Positions 26,287 to 35,898 of a stretch of DNA of 64,000 nucleotides are shown here, piece by piece. Where the stretch lies: contig JAAFYY010000001.1 of the NCBI GenBank assembly GCA_014284505.1, positions 3,100,001 to 3,164,000 on the forward strand. The letters are read 5' to 3'. The stretch is from Streptacidiphilus sp. 4-A2. Its GTDB lineage: Bacteria; Actinomycetota; Actinomycetes; Streptomycetales; Streptomycetaceae. Every line of letters begins with the position of its first letter. Position 1 is the first letter of the stretch. The position numbers and the translations under genes are program-made. The notes below the pieces were generated by a model. It did not search any database. It was given only the letters and a program-made list of their open reading frames with translations, and was not told the origin of the DNA.

Positions 26287-27213
26287 ATGTCCGACCTCGT
26301 GCCCCCGCTTCCGCCCGGCTACCGGGCGCGCCCGGCCGCCACCGACGACATCGACAGCATCCACGGCCTGGTCGCGGCCTGCGAGCAGGAGCTGTCCGGC
26401 CGGGCCCGGACCGACCGCGGCCAGATCGCGTCCGTCTTCGCGCGGGCCGGGCTGGTCCCGGAGCTGGACACGCTGCTGATCCACGACCGGACGGGGCAGC
26501 CGGCCGCCCGGGCCTGGGCGAACCGGCGTTCCGAGATCGACGTCCACCCCCGGCACCGCGGGCTCGGCCTGGGCTCGGCGCTCCTGGAGTGGGCCGAGCG
26601 CCGGGCCCGCCAGGCGGGCGACGAACAGATCGTGCAGACCCTGCCGGACAGCGACACCCAGGCCGTCGCGCTGCTGCGCTCCCACGGCTACGGGCCCAAG
26701 TCGGAGCAGTGGCTGCTGGAGTTCCCCATGTCCGAGGAGCCCGGACTGCCCGAGCCGCCCACGGGGATCACCGTGCGGCCGTTCCGCTCCGGCGACGAGC
26801 GCGACGCGCAGGACGCGCACCAGCTCATCCAGGACGCCTTCGGTGAATGGCAGCAGCGCCGCCGGGAGTTCCCGGAGTGGGCCGAGCAGACCGTCGAACG
26901 CCCCAGCTTCGCACCCGCGGCCTCGGCGCTGGCGTTCGCCGGCGACCGGCTGGTCGGCGCCGCGCTCTCGCTGAACCTCCCGGGGACCGGCGAGGGCCAC
27001 ATCGAGGAGGTCGCGGTGCACCGCGACCACCGCAACCGGGGCGTCGCCCGCCTGCTGCTGCGCCACGCCTTCCGCGCCTTCCACCGGCAGGGCCGCCGGA
27101 ACTGCACCCTCGCGACGCACTCCGAGACCGGCGCACTGGCGCTCTACCTGCGCGTGGGCATGACCGTCCGCGACAGCTCCACGGTCTTCAGCAAGCACCT
27201 CGGGTCGGTCTAG
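26287..27213 (+). CDS. Tandem GNAT N-acetyltransferase
   Basis: A 308-residue cytoplasmic protein with two GNAT domains. The acetyl-CoA pyrophosphate loops are IDVHPRHRGLGLGSALLEWA in the first (about residues 83-102) and VAVHRDHRNRGVARLLLRHA in the second (about 242-261); FSKHLGSV closes the protein. Length and two-domain layout are like mycothiol synthase MshD, but the sequence does not let me claim that function, so a general acetyltransferase call is safer. The start is supported by GGAGG upstream. Convergent with the MFS gene; only 23 bp separate the stops. Confidence 0.82.
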   Translation: MSDLVPPLPPGYRARPAATDDIDSIHGLVAACEQELSGRARTDRGQIASVFARAGLVPELDTLLIHDRTGQPAARAWANRRSEIDVHPRHRGLGLGSALLEWAERRARQAGDEQIVQTLPDSDTQAVALLRSHGYGPKSEQWLLEFPMSEEPGLPEPPTGITVRPFRSGDERDAQDAHQLIQDAFGEWQQRRREFPEWAEQTVERPSFAPAASALAFAGDRLVGAALSLNLPGTGEGHIEEVAVHRDHRNRGVARLLLRHAFRAFHRQGRRNCTLATHSETGALALYLRVGMTVRDSSTVFSKHLGSV

Positions 27214-27236
27214 GCCCTCCCGCGCGGCCGACCAGC

Positions 27237-28499
27237 TCAGGCCTGCTGCTGACGCGCCGGTTCCGCACCGGCTCGGGCACCGGGCTCGGCGGCGGGCCGG
27301 GCACCGGGCCGGGCACCGGGTTCGGCGGCGGGCCTGACCAGGAGCAGCACCGCGCATCCGGCCATCACCACGGTGATCGCGAGGAAGAGCACACGGTAGT
27401 CGACCACGGCGATCAGACCGGTGCCCGCCGCGATCGACAGGGTCTGCGGCGTCAGTACGACCATCATCCAGGCCGAGTTGACCCGTCCCTGGAGCGGCGC
27501 GGGCGTGTGGACCTGGGCGGCCGTGCCGAGGGCCACGACCAGCCAGACCAGGCCGCAGCCGTCGGCGACCGCTCCGGCCAGACAGAGCGTCACCGAGTGC
27601 GAGGTGAAGGCCGCCGCCGCCGCGCCGAAGCCCGCGAGGGCCAGGCCCACCACCCGTGCCACGCCGAGGCGGCGCATCAGTCGCGGAGCCGCGAGACCGG
27701 CGAGTGCCGACGCCGCGCCCTGGACGCTGTTGATCACGCCGTAGAAGGACGGCGGCCGGTGCAGTCCCTGGTCGATCGCCGCGAACAGCGCGGTCTCGGT
27801 CAGGCCGATGACGGCGAAGGCGCAGGCGGTGACCGTGGTGATCTGCACCAGCAGCGGCACCGAGCGGATGTGCCGGAACCCGGCGGTGAGGTCCGTCCAG
27901 AAGCCGCCGTCGGGCGGGGCGGGCGCGGGGCGGGCTTCGTCGACGCGGATCGAGAGCAGCGCGGCGATCGCCGCGGCGAAGGTGGCGGCGTCGAGGACGG
28001 CGACCGCGCCGCCGCCGAAGGCGACATAGAGACCCGTGCCGACCAGCGGCGCGGCCACCCGCAGGGCCTGGCTGACGCTCTGCAGCATGGCGTTGGCGGC
28101 CACGGCCTGGTCGTTGCCGAGGAGCGCCTTGCGCAGCCCCGCTCCCGCGCTGCTGAGCAGCCCGGAGGCCAGACCGTAGCCGAAGGCCACGGCGTAGAGG
28201 ATCCACAGCTGTTCCCGGCTGTGCACCGCCAGCAGGGCCAGCACCATCAGCCCGGCGAGGGCGTTGGTGATCAGCAGCAGTGGGCGGCGCCGGACCCGGT
28301 CGGCCAGCTGGCCGGCGAAGGGGGCCAGCACGGCGGGCAGGCCCAGGGCGAGGAAGACGCCGCCGGCGGCCGAGTTGCTGCCGGTGAGTTCCTTGGCCCA
28401 GACGCCGAGCACCAGGTAGAGGGCGGTGTCGCCGAAGCTGGAGAGCGACTGGCCGAGGAGCAGCCGCCGGAAGCGGGGGTCGGCGAGCGGCCCCTTCAC
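27237..28499 (-). CDS. MFS efflux transporter (12-TM, MFS_3/macrolide-efflux type)
   Basis: A 420-residue inner-membrane proton-coupled exporter. The N-terminus MKGPLADPRFRRLLLGQSLS leads into TM1; the loop motif AGQLADRVRRRPLLLITNAL (motif A) lies between TM2 and TM3; about twelve hydrophobic segments follow. The C-terminal tail after TM12 is a low-complexity run of PAAEPGARPGAR-type repeats. The GTG start overlaps the stop of the ArsR-type regulator (GTGA), so both form one operon under the palindrome at 29149. The arrangement is typical of drug-inducible self-regulated efflux. Confidence 0.88.
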   Translation of the reverse strand: MKGPLADPRFRRLLLGQSLSSFGDTALYLVLGVWAKELTGSNSAAGGVFLALGLPAVLAPFAGQLADRVRRRPLLLITNALAGLMVLALLAVHSREQLWILYAVAFGYGLASGLLSSAGAGLRKALLGNDQAVAANAMLQSVSQALRVAAPLVGTGLYVAFGGGAVAVLDAATFAAAIAALLSIRVDEARPAPAPPDGGFWTDLTAGFRHIRSVPLLVQITTVTACAFAVIGLTETALFAAIDQGLHRPPSFYGVINSVQGAASALAGLAAPRLMRRLGVARVVGLALAGFGAAAAAFTSHSVTLCLAGAVADGCGLVWLVVALGTAAQVHTPAPLQGRVNSAWMMVVLTPQTLSIAAGTGLIAVVDYRVLFLAITVVMAGCAVLLLVRPAAEPGARPGARPAAEPGARAGAEPARQQQA

Positions 28500-29131
28500 G
28501 ACCGCTCACCCGTCGCCTGCTCCGGCTCCGATCCGGTCGCCGACTCCGTCTCCGGCGTCCGTGGCTCCGGTGCCGCCGCGCCTGCCTCGGGGGTCAGGCT
28601 GGAGGCGGCGAACAGGCGCGCGTGGCGCGCGCCCTGCGGTCGGCGCGCGGGGTCGCGGTCGCGGTCCGCGTAGCGGTAGGCGATGTCGAGGATCTGCTCC
28701 TTGATCTCGCTCAGCTCCTCGGCCGTGACCCACATCGCGGAGCCGACCACGCAACTGGCCGCGCGCCAGATCTCGGGCTCCTGGTCACGGGTGCGGACCC
28801 GCTGCCGGATCCGGGTGAACTCGTGCTCCAGGAAGGCGTCGGTCGCGGCCTCGGCGGCGAGCTGCCCGTCCAGGTCCAGCCCTTCGTCACCGAGCCGTTG
28901 TTGACGGTCGGTCAGCCGCCAGGGCTTCTCCCGGCCGGAGCGCTCCGGCGAGACCTCGACATAGCCGTACTTGGCCAGGATGCCCAGGTGGTACGCGCAG
29001 CTCGCGACGCTCTCGCCGAGCAGCGCGGCGCAGCGGGTCGCGGTGGCCTCGTCCTCGCGTTCCAGCAGATCGATCAGCTTCCAGCGCAGCGGGTGGGCGA
29101 GCGCCCGCAGCGCCTGGGGGTCGGTGGTCAT
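28496..29131 (-). CDS. ArsR/HTH_20-type winged-helix regulator
   Basis: A 211-residue DNA-binding protein. The N-terminal winged helix is ALAHPLRWKLIDLLEREDEA, CAALLGESVASCAYHLGILA (recognition helix) and YGYVEVSPERSGREKPWRLT. A C-terminal helical region of unknown ligand specificity follows (AAEAATDAFLEHEFTRIRQR). It is the first gene of the efflux operon and lies just below a long perfect palindrome, so autoregulation is likely. Repression of the MFS gene until a substrate binds is inferred from family behaviour. Confidence 0.88.
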   Translation of the reverse strand: MTTDPQALRALAHPLRWKLIDLLEREDEATATRCAALLGESVASCAYHLGILAKYGYVEVSPERSGREKPWRLTDRQQRLGDEGLDLDGQLAAEAATDAFLEHEFTRIRQRVRTRDQEPEIWRAASCVVGSAMWVTAEELSEIKEQILDIAYRYADRDRDPARRPQGARHARLFAASSLTPEAGAAAPEPRTPETESATGSEPEQATGERS

Positions 29132-29148
29132 ACGGCGACAGTACGACC

Positions 29149-29190
29149 TCAGGATTCCTTAATCAAGACTCCTTGATTAAGGAATCCTGA
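29149..29190 (-). promoter_or_regulatory. 42-bp perfect palindromic operator upstream of the ArsR/MFS operon
   Basis: Two exactly complementary 19-base arms (29149-29167 and 29172-29190, core CTTGATTAAGGAATCC) with a four-base ACTC spacer, 18 bp upstream of the regulator ATG. It is AT-rich in a GC-rich setting and placed where a promoter would be. The likely operator of the regulator at 28496. Confidence 0.8.
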
Positions 29191-29323
29191 TCAGTGTCGC
29201 ACTCGATCCGCGGGTCCGGTCCAACAAACAAGCTCACCCGGACGAGTGAAGAACGGCTCCCCGGGCAGGTGTCTACCGAGCGCGGGTCCGTGCCGAGTGG
29301 CGCGGGATGCGCAGAGGCGCAGG

Positions 29324-29727
29324 ATGGAGAGCAATCAGCAGCAACGGACGGGCATGAGCGGAGGTGCATGGGTGATCGAGATCGCCGACATCCGGGAGTG
29401 GCGCGAGCACGACGTGGTCGACCAGGACGGAAAGCGGATCGGCAGCCTGGAGTCCATCTATGTGGACACCGTGGACGACGAGCCGTTCTTCGCCACGGTC
29501 ACGGTCGGGATGCTGACCCGCCAGCGACTGGTGTTCGTACCGCTGGCCGCGCGCGCTGGTCGGCCCCGGCTACCTGAAGGTGGCCTTCGCCAAGACGCTG
29601 GTCAAGGACGCCCCGTCGATCGACACCGACGGAGTCCTGGTGGCCGAGCAGGAGCCGGAGGTTTTTGCCCACTACGAACTGGAGTATGTGCCGGGCGCGC
29701 GGCGAGCGCCGACTGGCCCGCCGCTGA
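29324..29727 (+). CDS. PRC-barrel domain protein
   Basis: A small protein of about 134 residues with a PRC-barrel fold (VIEIADIREWREHDVVDQDG, KRIGSLESIYVDTVDDEPFF, VTVGMLTRQRLVFVPLA, then VGPGYLKVAFAKTLVKDAPS after a frame change near 29555). A second change near 29700 gives the ending ERRLARR and the TGA at 29725. Such proteins are common in actinomycetes and have been linked to stress and RNA or surface functions; no specific role can be read here. It is followed by a small membrane protein gene with its own GGAGG, probably in the same transcript. Confidence 0.75.
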
Positions 29728-29741
29728 TCCGGAGGTCCCCC

Positions 29742-29912
29742 ATGCTGGCGTTGGTGCTGCTGCTGATCCTGGTGGCGATGGTGCTCGGCATCATCGGCGC
29801 CGTCGCCAAGGGACTGTTCTACCTGCTGGTGATCGGGGTGGTGGTGTTCGTCGCGGCCCTGCTCGTCGCCGCCCTGCGCGTGCGCTACGGCAGGCGGCAC
29901 CCGGTCCGCTGA
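29742..29912 (+). CDS. Small two-helix membrane protein
   Basis: A 56-residue hydrophobic protein: MLALVLLLILVAMVLGIIGA is one membrane segment and LFYLLVIGVVVFVAALLVAA the other, with a basic tail RVRYGRRHPVR. GGAGG lies just upstream of the ATG. Similar tiny hydrophobic proteins are widespread in Streptomyces and have no known function. Its 3' end overlaps the antisense end of the DinB gene by 28 bp. Confidence 0.72.
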   Translation: MLALVLLLILVAMVLGIIGAVAKGLFYLLVIGVVVFVAALLVAALRVRYGRRHPVR

Positions 29913-30576
29913 CCTGACGGCCCGGCAAATCCCCCGGGGCCGGGCGCGGCGGCGGTCCGGTGCGGATCTCCGAACTGCGCAGCCTGCCCGGACTGGGCTG
30001 ACCTGCCCTCGCGCGGGCCCGGGCCGGAAGCCCCCGGGCGGCCGACGGCCGCCCGGGTGAGGCTCGAACCACCGCTCAGCCAGCCCATCGTCTTCTGACC
30101 GTCGATCGCCTCACGGATGATGTCGGCGTGACCGGCGTGCTGCGCGGTCTCGGCCACGATGTGGATCAGCACCCGGCGCGCGGAACGGACCGCGCCCGGC
30201 TCGTTCCAGGGTGCCTCCGGCAGCGGGTGGGCAGCGTTGAGGTCGGGCAGGGTGCGGACCAGTTCGTCGGTGCGCTGCGCGGCCTTCTCGTACCCGGCCA
30301 CCAGTTCGGCCAGGGTCTCGTCCTCGTTCATGACCAGGCTCGCCGCGTGCTCCGCGTAGCGCTCCGGGCTCATCTCCATGCCCACCGGGCCGTTCTCGAT
30401 GAAGTCGCACCAGCCCTGCTCCATCCGCGCCACGTGCTTGACCAGCGCGCCCAGGGTGAGCTCGCTCACCGTGCTGCGGGTCCGCGCCTGCGTCCGTCCC
30501 CCTGCACCGTGTGCAGCAGGAAGCCCCGGTGCGCGGTCAGGGTCTCCAACAGGTCGTCTCGCTCGTTCGTGTTCAT
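29885..30576 (-). CDS. DinB/DUF664-type protein (mycothiol-dependent-enzyme fold)
   Basis: A DinB-like four-helix protein. The N-terminus is MNTNERDDLLETLTAHRGFL starting at ATG 30576; after a frame change near 30500 it continues SELTLGALVKHVARMEQGWC, with the metal-ligand His of this fold. A second His-containing motif, VLIHIVAETAQHAGHADIIR, and IDGQKTMGW follow. Members often use bacillithiol or mycothiol, or bind a metal. The region after GWLSGG is low-complexity and may be out-of-frame extension, so the true end could be nearer 30060. Divergent from the WYL regulator, 61 bp away, a common pairing. Confidence 0.8.
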
Positions 30577-30637
30577 GGAATCAACCCTAGGCACCAATGC
30601 GGTCAGTTCTCGACCTGAATGTGGCGAGACTGGAGGC

Positions 30638-31608
30638 ATGGCCAACACCAGTTCCCGGACCTGCGCCTGCTGTCCCTGCTCCAGACCCACCGCCACTGGC
30701 CGGGGACGGAGCTGGCCGGACGGCTGGACGTCTCGGTCCGCACCCTGCGACGCGACATCGACCGGCTGCGCGAGCTCGGCTACCCGGTGGAGGCCAGCCG
30801 GGGCGCGGACGGCGGCTACCGGCTCGCGCCCGGCGCGGCGCTGCCGCCGCTGGTGCTCGACGACGAGGAGGCCGTCGCCATCGCCGTCGGCATGCAGGCG
30901 GCGGCCCAGGGCGCGGTCACCGGCATCGAGGAGGCGGCGGTGCGCGCGCTGACCAAAGTGGTGCAGGTGATGGCGCCCCGGCTGCGGCGCCGGGTGGACG
31001 CATTGCGTTCGGTCACCGAGCCGGTCGCCTGGGGTGCCTCGGCCACCGCCGCCCTGGATTCGACCGTGCTGATCACGGTCGCGCAGACCTGCCGCGACTG
31101 CGAGCGGCTGGAGTTCGACTACACCGCCCGCGACAGCGCCCGGACCCACCGGCTGGTGGAGCCGCACCGGCTGGTGACGGTGGGACGCCGCTGGTATCTG
31201 ATGGCCTACGACCTGGGCCCGCAGGACTGGCGCAGCTTCCGCCTCGACCGGATCACCGCGCCGCGGCAGACCGGCGCCCGGTTCCACACCCGGGATCTGC
31301 CGGCGCCCGACGCCAAGGAGTTTGTCAGCGCCGGGATCAAGGCGCAGCGGATGGACCACGCGGTGGAGGTCCGGGTGCACGCCCCCGCCTCGGTGGTGGC
31401 CGAACGGGTCGGCGCCTGGGCCGTGGTGGAGCCGGTCGACGACGGCACCTGCCTGCTGCGGATGACCACCGACACCTTCGACTGGCCCGCGATGGCCCTG
31501 GGGGCGATCGGCGCGGAGTTCACCGTCCTCGCCCCGGCCGAACTGGCCGACTATCTGCGGGAGTGGGGTGAACGCTTCACCCGTGCCGCCCGACGCGCTC
31601 CGCACTGA
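30638..31608 (+). CDS. WYL-domain HTH transcriptional regulator
   Basis: A regulator of about 323 residues (DeoR-like helix-turn-helix plus WYL domain). DNA-binding part: LRLLSLLQTHRHWPGTELAG and RLDVSVRTLRRDIDRLRELG. The WYL part is LEFDYTARDSARTHRLVEPH, RRWYLMAYDLGPQDWRSFRL. A C-terminal WCX-like extension follows (VEVRVHAPASVVAERVGAWA). The expected start is ATG 30638 (MANTSSR), followed by a frame change near 30660; an alternative start at 30619 reads through without a change. Probably controls the divergent DinB gene. Confidence 0.86.
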
Positions 31609-31686
31609 GCGCGGTTCGGGCGGACGCACGGCCGGGCCCGGAGCGGCGGCGGCCGTGCGCGGGGGTTCACCGCGCCAGACGGCTGC

Positions 31687-32250
31687 TCACGGCGCCAGTT
31701 GGGCGCCGTGAGCAGCAGCGGCGGCCCGGGCATGGGTGACATACCTGGTGGAGAACACCAGCGGGACCACGAAGCCGAGGACCTGCGCGGTCACCAGCGC
31801 CGCCGTGTTCGAGTCCGCGTAGCCGACAATGACGGCGCAGGCGACCGCGGCGCCGACGAACGCGGCGGCCCACACGCGGGTGAGGACCGTGTTGACGTGG
31901 ACGAAGCGCGGAGAGTTCCAGTACTCCTGGGGGACCTGGCTGCGCGCGATGGCGAGCGTGAAAGGCTTGCCGACCGCGAGCGAGGTCAGGGCCGTGACCG
32001 CCAGGGCGGCGTTGACCAGCGCGCCGGTCCACCGGTGCAGGCCGGACGTCGGGTCGCCCACCGCGACGGCGGCCATCACCACGAAGAAGCCGCAGGTGAC
32101 GGCGGACAGCAGGTCGGCGTCCCCGCGGCGCCGCGCGCCGAGCAGCAGTAGCACGGCGACGACGGCGGCCGTGCACATGCCCAGGCGCCAGTCGAAGGCG
32201 CTCAGGGCCCCGTAGCAGATCCAGGGGGCGAAGCCGCGGACATAGTTCAC
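31687..32250 (-). CDS. Integral membrane protein of unknown function
   Basis: A 187-residue protein with about five to six membrane segments, for example CTAAVVAVLLLLGARR, LLSAVTCGFFVVMAAVAVGD, WTGALVNAALAVTALTSLAV and VLTRVWAAAFVGAAVACAVI. The start is GTG 32250, supported by AAGGAG eight bases upstream; a longer reading frame exists but has no site. I do not recognise the family firmly. Divergent from the PadR regulator, which probably controls it. Confidence 0.72.
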   Translation of the reverse strand: MNYVRGFAPWICYGALSAFDWRLGMCTAAVVAVLLLLGARRRGDADLLSAVTCGFFVVMAAVAVGDPTSGLHRWTGALVNAALAVTALTSLAVGKPFTLAIARSQVPQEYWNSPRFVHVNTVLTRVWAAAFVGAAVACAVIVGYADSNTAALVTAQVLGFVVPLVFSTRYVTHARAAAAAHGAQLAP

Positions 32251-32383
32251 CGCAACGATCTCCTTCTGATTCGACACTGAATTCGACACTGATTCGACAT
32301 TCCAAAGTTGGACAGTCAAAGAATGACCTGTCGATCTTGGTCTGTCCAGGCCTGACCCGTCAGTGCAGTAGTACAGTTGCCGC
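32251..32383. promoter_or_regulatory. Divergent region between membrane protein and PadR genes
   Basis: A 133-bp AT-richer region. TGGACAG at 32309-32315 and CTGTCCA at 32342-32348 form a spaced inverted repeat, with an extra CTGTCGA between them, a candidate PadR operator. TACAGT at about 32372-32377 ends six bases before the PadR ATG, consistent with a leaderless transcript. Confidence 0.45.
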
Positions 32384-32907
32384 ATGAGCCTGCGTCACGC
32401 CGTCCTGGGCCTGTTGGCCGAGACCCCCAGCAGCGGGTACGACCTGCTCAAACGCTTTGACTCCTCGCTGGCCTTCGTCTGGCCCGCACAGCAGAGCCAG
32501 GTCTACGGCGAGCTCGGCAAGCTCAGCGAGGCCGGCCTGATCGAGGTCACCGGCACCGGCGCGCGCAACCGCCGCGAGTACGGCATCACCGAGGCGGGGC
32601 GCGCCGAGCTGAAGAACTGGCTCACCGGGCCCGGCGCGGACGGCGCCTACCGCAGCGCGGCGCTGCTGCGGGTCTTCTTCCTGTGGACGCTGCCGCCCGA
32701 GGAGGGCGCCGCGTACCTCAAGGAGTTCGCCCGCCGCAACCAGGAGCTGCACGCCGGACTGACGCGGCTGCGGAACGAGTCCGCGTGGCAGGGGATCCGG
32801 CGCAGGTCTGCGAGTGGCTGGCGCTGGAGTTCGGGATCCGCGCCACCCAGTCCTCCGGCGAATGGGCCGAGTGGGCGGCCGAGACCCTCCCCGAGCACTT
32901 GCGCTAG
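32384..32907 (+). CDS. PadR-family transcriptional regulator
   Basis: A regulator of about 174 residues. The N-terminal winged helix is MSLRHAVLGLLAETPSSGYD, LLKRFDSSLAFVWPAQQSQV, YGELGKLSEAGLIEVTGTGA; the C-terminal dimerisation helices include YLKEFARRNQELHAGLTRLR. A frame change near 32795 leads to VCEWLALEFGIRATQSSGEW and the stop. The last bases CTAG contain both this stop and the stop of narI on the other strand. The likely target is the divergent membrane protein gene. Confidence 0.87.
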
Positions 32908-33629
32908 ACGTCCAGCCGCTCCCAGCCCGGGCGCGGCGGGCGCTCGGCCACCTGCCCGGCCGGGCGGGCGCGGTAGACGATGTAGGGCCGGAACAGATAG
33001 AACCAGGGGGCACTGAACATGTGGACGAGCCGGGTGAACGGAACGATCCCGATCAGGCACATGCCGATGACGGCGTGGACCTGATAGGAGGTCGGTACGG
33101 CGTCCCACAACCCGGTGCGCGGGTGCAGGGTGAACAGGCTCCGGGCCCACGGGGCGATGGTGGTCCGGTAGTTGTAGCCGCTGTGCAGGTTCGAGTTGGT
33201 CAGCTTGGTGTACAGGCCCACGCAGATCTCGCCGAACAGCAGCAGGTACATGGCCTTGTCGTTGACCGTGGTGGCCTTGAGCACCGGCATGTTGCGCCGG
33301 CGCCGGTAGAGCAGGGTGGCCAGGCCGACCACCGCCATCACCCCGGCGAGGGTCCCGCCGAACAGCGAGAGCAGCTGGTAGACGTGCTCGTCGACACCGA
33401 GCGCGTCGGTCCAGCCCGCCGGGACGAACAGCCCCAGCAGATGCCCCGCCAGCACGAACAGGATGCCGTAGTGGAAGGCCGGGGAGGCCCAGTTGAGGAT
33501 CCGCCGTTCATAGACCTCGGAGGAGCGGGTGGTCCAGCCGAACGCGTCGTAGCGGTGCCGCCAGACCAGCCCGGAGACCAGCGAGAGAAACGCGAGGTAG
33601 GGCAGCACCCCGAACAGGAAGGTCTTCAC
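32904..33629 (-). CDS. narI: Respiratory nitrate reductase gamma subunit (cytochrome b)
   Basis: A 241-residue membrane subunit that takes electrons from menaquinol and passes them through two b hemes to NarH. Heme-ligand His motifs match the family: FHYGILFVLAGHLLG (about residues 53-67) and YQVHAVIGMCLIGIVPFTRLVH near 189-210. Five membrane segments are visible. It starts at GTG 33629, overlapping the narJ stop. Last gene of narGHJI; its stop overlaps the PadR stop tail to tail. Confidence 0.94.
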   Translation of the reverse strand: MKTFLFGVLPYLAFLSLVSGLVWRHRYDAFGWTTRSSEVYERRILNWASPAFHYGILFVLAGHLLGLFVPAGWTDALGVDEHVYQLLSLFGGTLAGVMAVVGLATLLYRRRRNMPVLKATTVNDKAMYLLLFGEICVGLYTKLTNSNLHSGYNYRTTIAPWARSLFTLHPRTGLWDAVPTSYQVHAVIGMCLIGIVPFTRLVHMFSAPWFYLFRPYIVYRARPAGQVAERPPRPGWERLDV

Positions 33630-34309
33630 CGGCGGCCTCCGGCCGAGAACTGTGCGGCCGACGGCTGCGCGGGCGCCAGCAGCGGCAGTTGGGCGAGGTG
33701 CCCGTAGGGCGGGAGTTCGGCGCCGAGGCCGACGTCCTCGCGCGGCGGGCCGCTCCTGGCCAGGGCCATCGCCTGGGCCCGGTCGGCCGGACCGGCGCCC
33801 GGCAGGGTCGCGCAGACCGCGGCCAGCACCCCGGCGTACGGGGTGCCGGACTCGGCGAGCGCCAGCCGGAGCAGTTCCAGCCCGGCGCGGTGCTCGCGCA
33901 GCAGCGCGTCGCCGCGGGTCACGGCGCAGAACTCCAGCACCACCGGCAGGAAGTCGGGCAGTTCCTCCGCGCTGAGCCGGTAACCCGCCGCGCGGTACGC
34001 CTGCTTGAAGGCCAGCATCGACAGGCCGCGGCGCCGGGTGTCGCCGTCGGTCCACCAGCTGAGGTAGAGGCTGTGCCGGTTCCTGAAGTCGAAGACCTCC
34101 ACATAGTCCGCGGCCGCCTGCTGCTCCCCGGTCGCCGCCAGGTGTTCCAGGAAGGCCGCGAGCCGGCCGCCGGCCGTGCCGCCCACCCCGGCCACGGCCG
34201 CACGCAGCAACGGCAGTTCGGCCCACAGCCCGGCGTCCGGGTAGGTGAGGCAGCGGGCGGCTGCCCGGCGCAGCACGGCGGTGCCGAAGGCGGCGGTCGC
34301 GCGGCTCAT
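33626..34309 (-). CDS. narJ: Nitrate reductase molybdenum cofactor assembly chaperone
   Basis: A 227-residue cytoplasmic chaperone needed to insert the molybdenum cofactor into NarG; not part of the final complex. Family features: LTYPDAGLWAELPLLRAAVA, YVEVFDFRNRHSLYLSWWTD (strongly conserved), LSAEELPDFLPVVLEF. The end is Pro/Ala-rich. 4-bp overlaps link it to narH and narI. Confidence 0.92.
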   Translation of the reverse strand: MSRATAAFGTAVLRRAAARCLTYPDAGLWAELPLLRAAVAGVGGTAGGRLAAFLEHLAATGEQQAAADYVEVFDFRNRHSLYLSWWTDGDTRRRGLSMLAFKQAYRAAGYRLSAEELPDFLPVVLEFCAVTRGDALLREHRAGLELLRLALAESGTPYAGVLAAVCATLPGAGPADRAQAMALARSGPPREDVGLGAELPPYGHLAQLPLLAPAQPSAAQFSAGGRR

Positions 34310-35898
34310 CGGACGTCCTCCTCCCGGTCGGCGGTCTGCCGGCGGCGCAGCGCGTGGAAGGACTCGATGCTGACCAGCGGCAGGCGTCGGCGGCCGGAGT
34401 TCTCCCCGAACGGCCCGGAGCCGTCCGGGTCGCCGTCGAGGTGGCCGACGCTGCACTCGGAGGGCACCACCGACTCCTCCAGCCGCCGCGCGTCGGCCAC
34501 CGCGGCGGTCGGGATGACGTACCGCTCCTCGTACTTGGCGATGGCCAGCAGCCGGTAGAGTTCCTCCACCCCGTCCGGGGTCATCGCGACCGCCGCGGCG
34601 AGCTGCGGGTCCGGGGTGTCGCCGAGGTTGACCGCGCGCATGTGGGCGCGCATCGCGGCCAGCTTCTCCAGCGCGGCCCGCACCGGGGCGTCGTCCCCGG
34701 CGGTGAACAGCTCGGCCAGGTACTCGACCGGGATCCGCAGCGCGTCGATGGCGCCGAAGAGGTTGCCCGCGTCCTCGCCGTCGAAGCCGGTCTCGGTCAG
34801 CGACTCGACCACCGGCGAGAGCGGCGGGATGTACCAGACCATGGGCATGGTGCGGAACTCCGGGTGCAGCGGCAGTGCCACCTGGTACCTGCTGATCAGG
34901 GCGTGCACCGGGGAGCGGCGGGCGGCCTCGATCCAGTCGTGGGTCACCCCGTCGCGCTCGGCCGCCAGCCGGACCTGCGGGTCCTCCGGATCCAGGAAGA
35001 CACCCAACTGCGCCTGGTAGAGCTCCTGTTCGTCTCTGGTGGCGGCGGCCGCGGCCACCCGGTCGGCGTCGTAGAGCATGACGCCGAGGTAGCGCAGCCG
35101 TCCGACGCAGGTCTCCGAGCAGACGGGGGAGGCCGACCTCGATCCGCGGGTAGCAGAAGGTGCACTTCTCGGCCTTGCCGGTGCGGTGGTTGAAGTAGAT
35201 CTTCTTGTAGGGGCAGCTGGTCACGCACTGCCGCCAGCCGCGGCAGCGGTCCTGGTCGACCAGGACGATGCCGTCCTCGGCGCGCTTGTAGAGCGCGCCG
35301 GAGGGGCAGGAGGCGACGCAGGCCGGGTTCAGGCAGTGCTCGCAGATGCGGGGCAGGTAGAACATGAAGGTCTGCTCGAAGGCGAACTTCACCTTGTCCG
35401 AGGCCCGGCGCCGGACCTCGGCCACCACCGGGTCGGCGTCGGCGTGTTCGGGCATGCCGCCGAGATTGTCGTCCCAGTTGGCGCTCCAGGTGATCTCCAT
35501 GGGCTTGCCTGAGAGCAGCGAGCGCGGCGCGGCGACCGGGTAGTCCTCGCCGAGCGGCGCCTGGTGAGGTTCTGGTAGTCGTAGGTCCACGGCTCGTAGT
35601 AGTCGCGGATCTCCGGCAGCACCGGGTTGGCGAAGATCTCCGCGAGCCGTCTGACCCGGCTGCCGGCGTTGAGCGTCAGCTGCCCGCGCCGGTTCAGCCG
35701 CCAGCCGCCGCGCCACCGCTGCTGGTCCTGCCAGCGGCGCGGATAGCCCTGTCCGGGCCGGGTCTCGACGTTGTTGAACCAGGCGTACTCCATGCCGGAG
35801 CGGTTGGTCCAGGTCTGCTTGCAGGTCACCGAACAGGTGTGGCAGCCGATGCACTTGTCGAGGTTCATCACCATCGCGACCTGCGCCATGACCCGCAT
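34306..35898 (-). CDS. narH: Respiratory nitrate reductase beta subunit (iron-sulfur)
   Basis: About 530 residues, the four-cluster electron-transfer subunit. Cysteine motifs in order: CIGCHTCSVTCK at the N-terminus, CEHCLNPACVASCPSGA, CRGWRQCVTSCPYKKI (the Trp replacing a Cys marks the 3Fe-4S site of NarH), and CTFCYPRIEVG. The C-terminal part has HPEFRTMPMVWYIPPLSPV. Frame changes near 35565 and 35110. The ATG overlaps the narG stop (TGATG). Confidence 0.92.
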
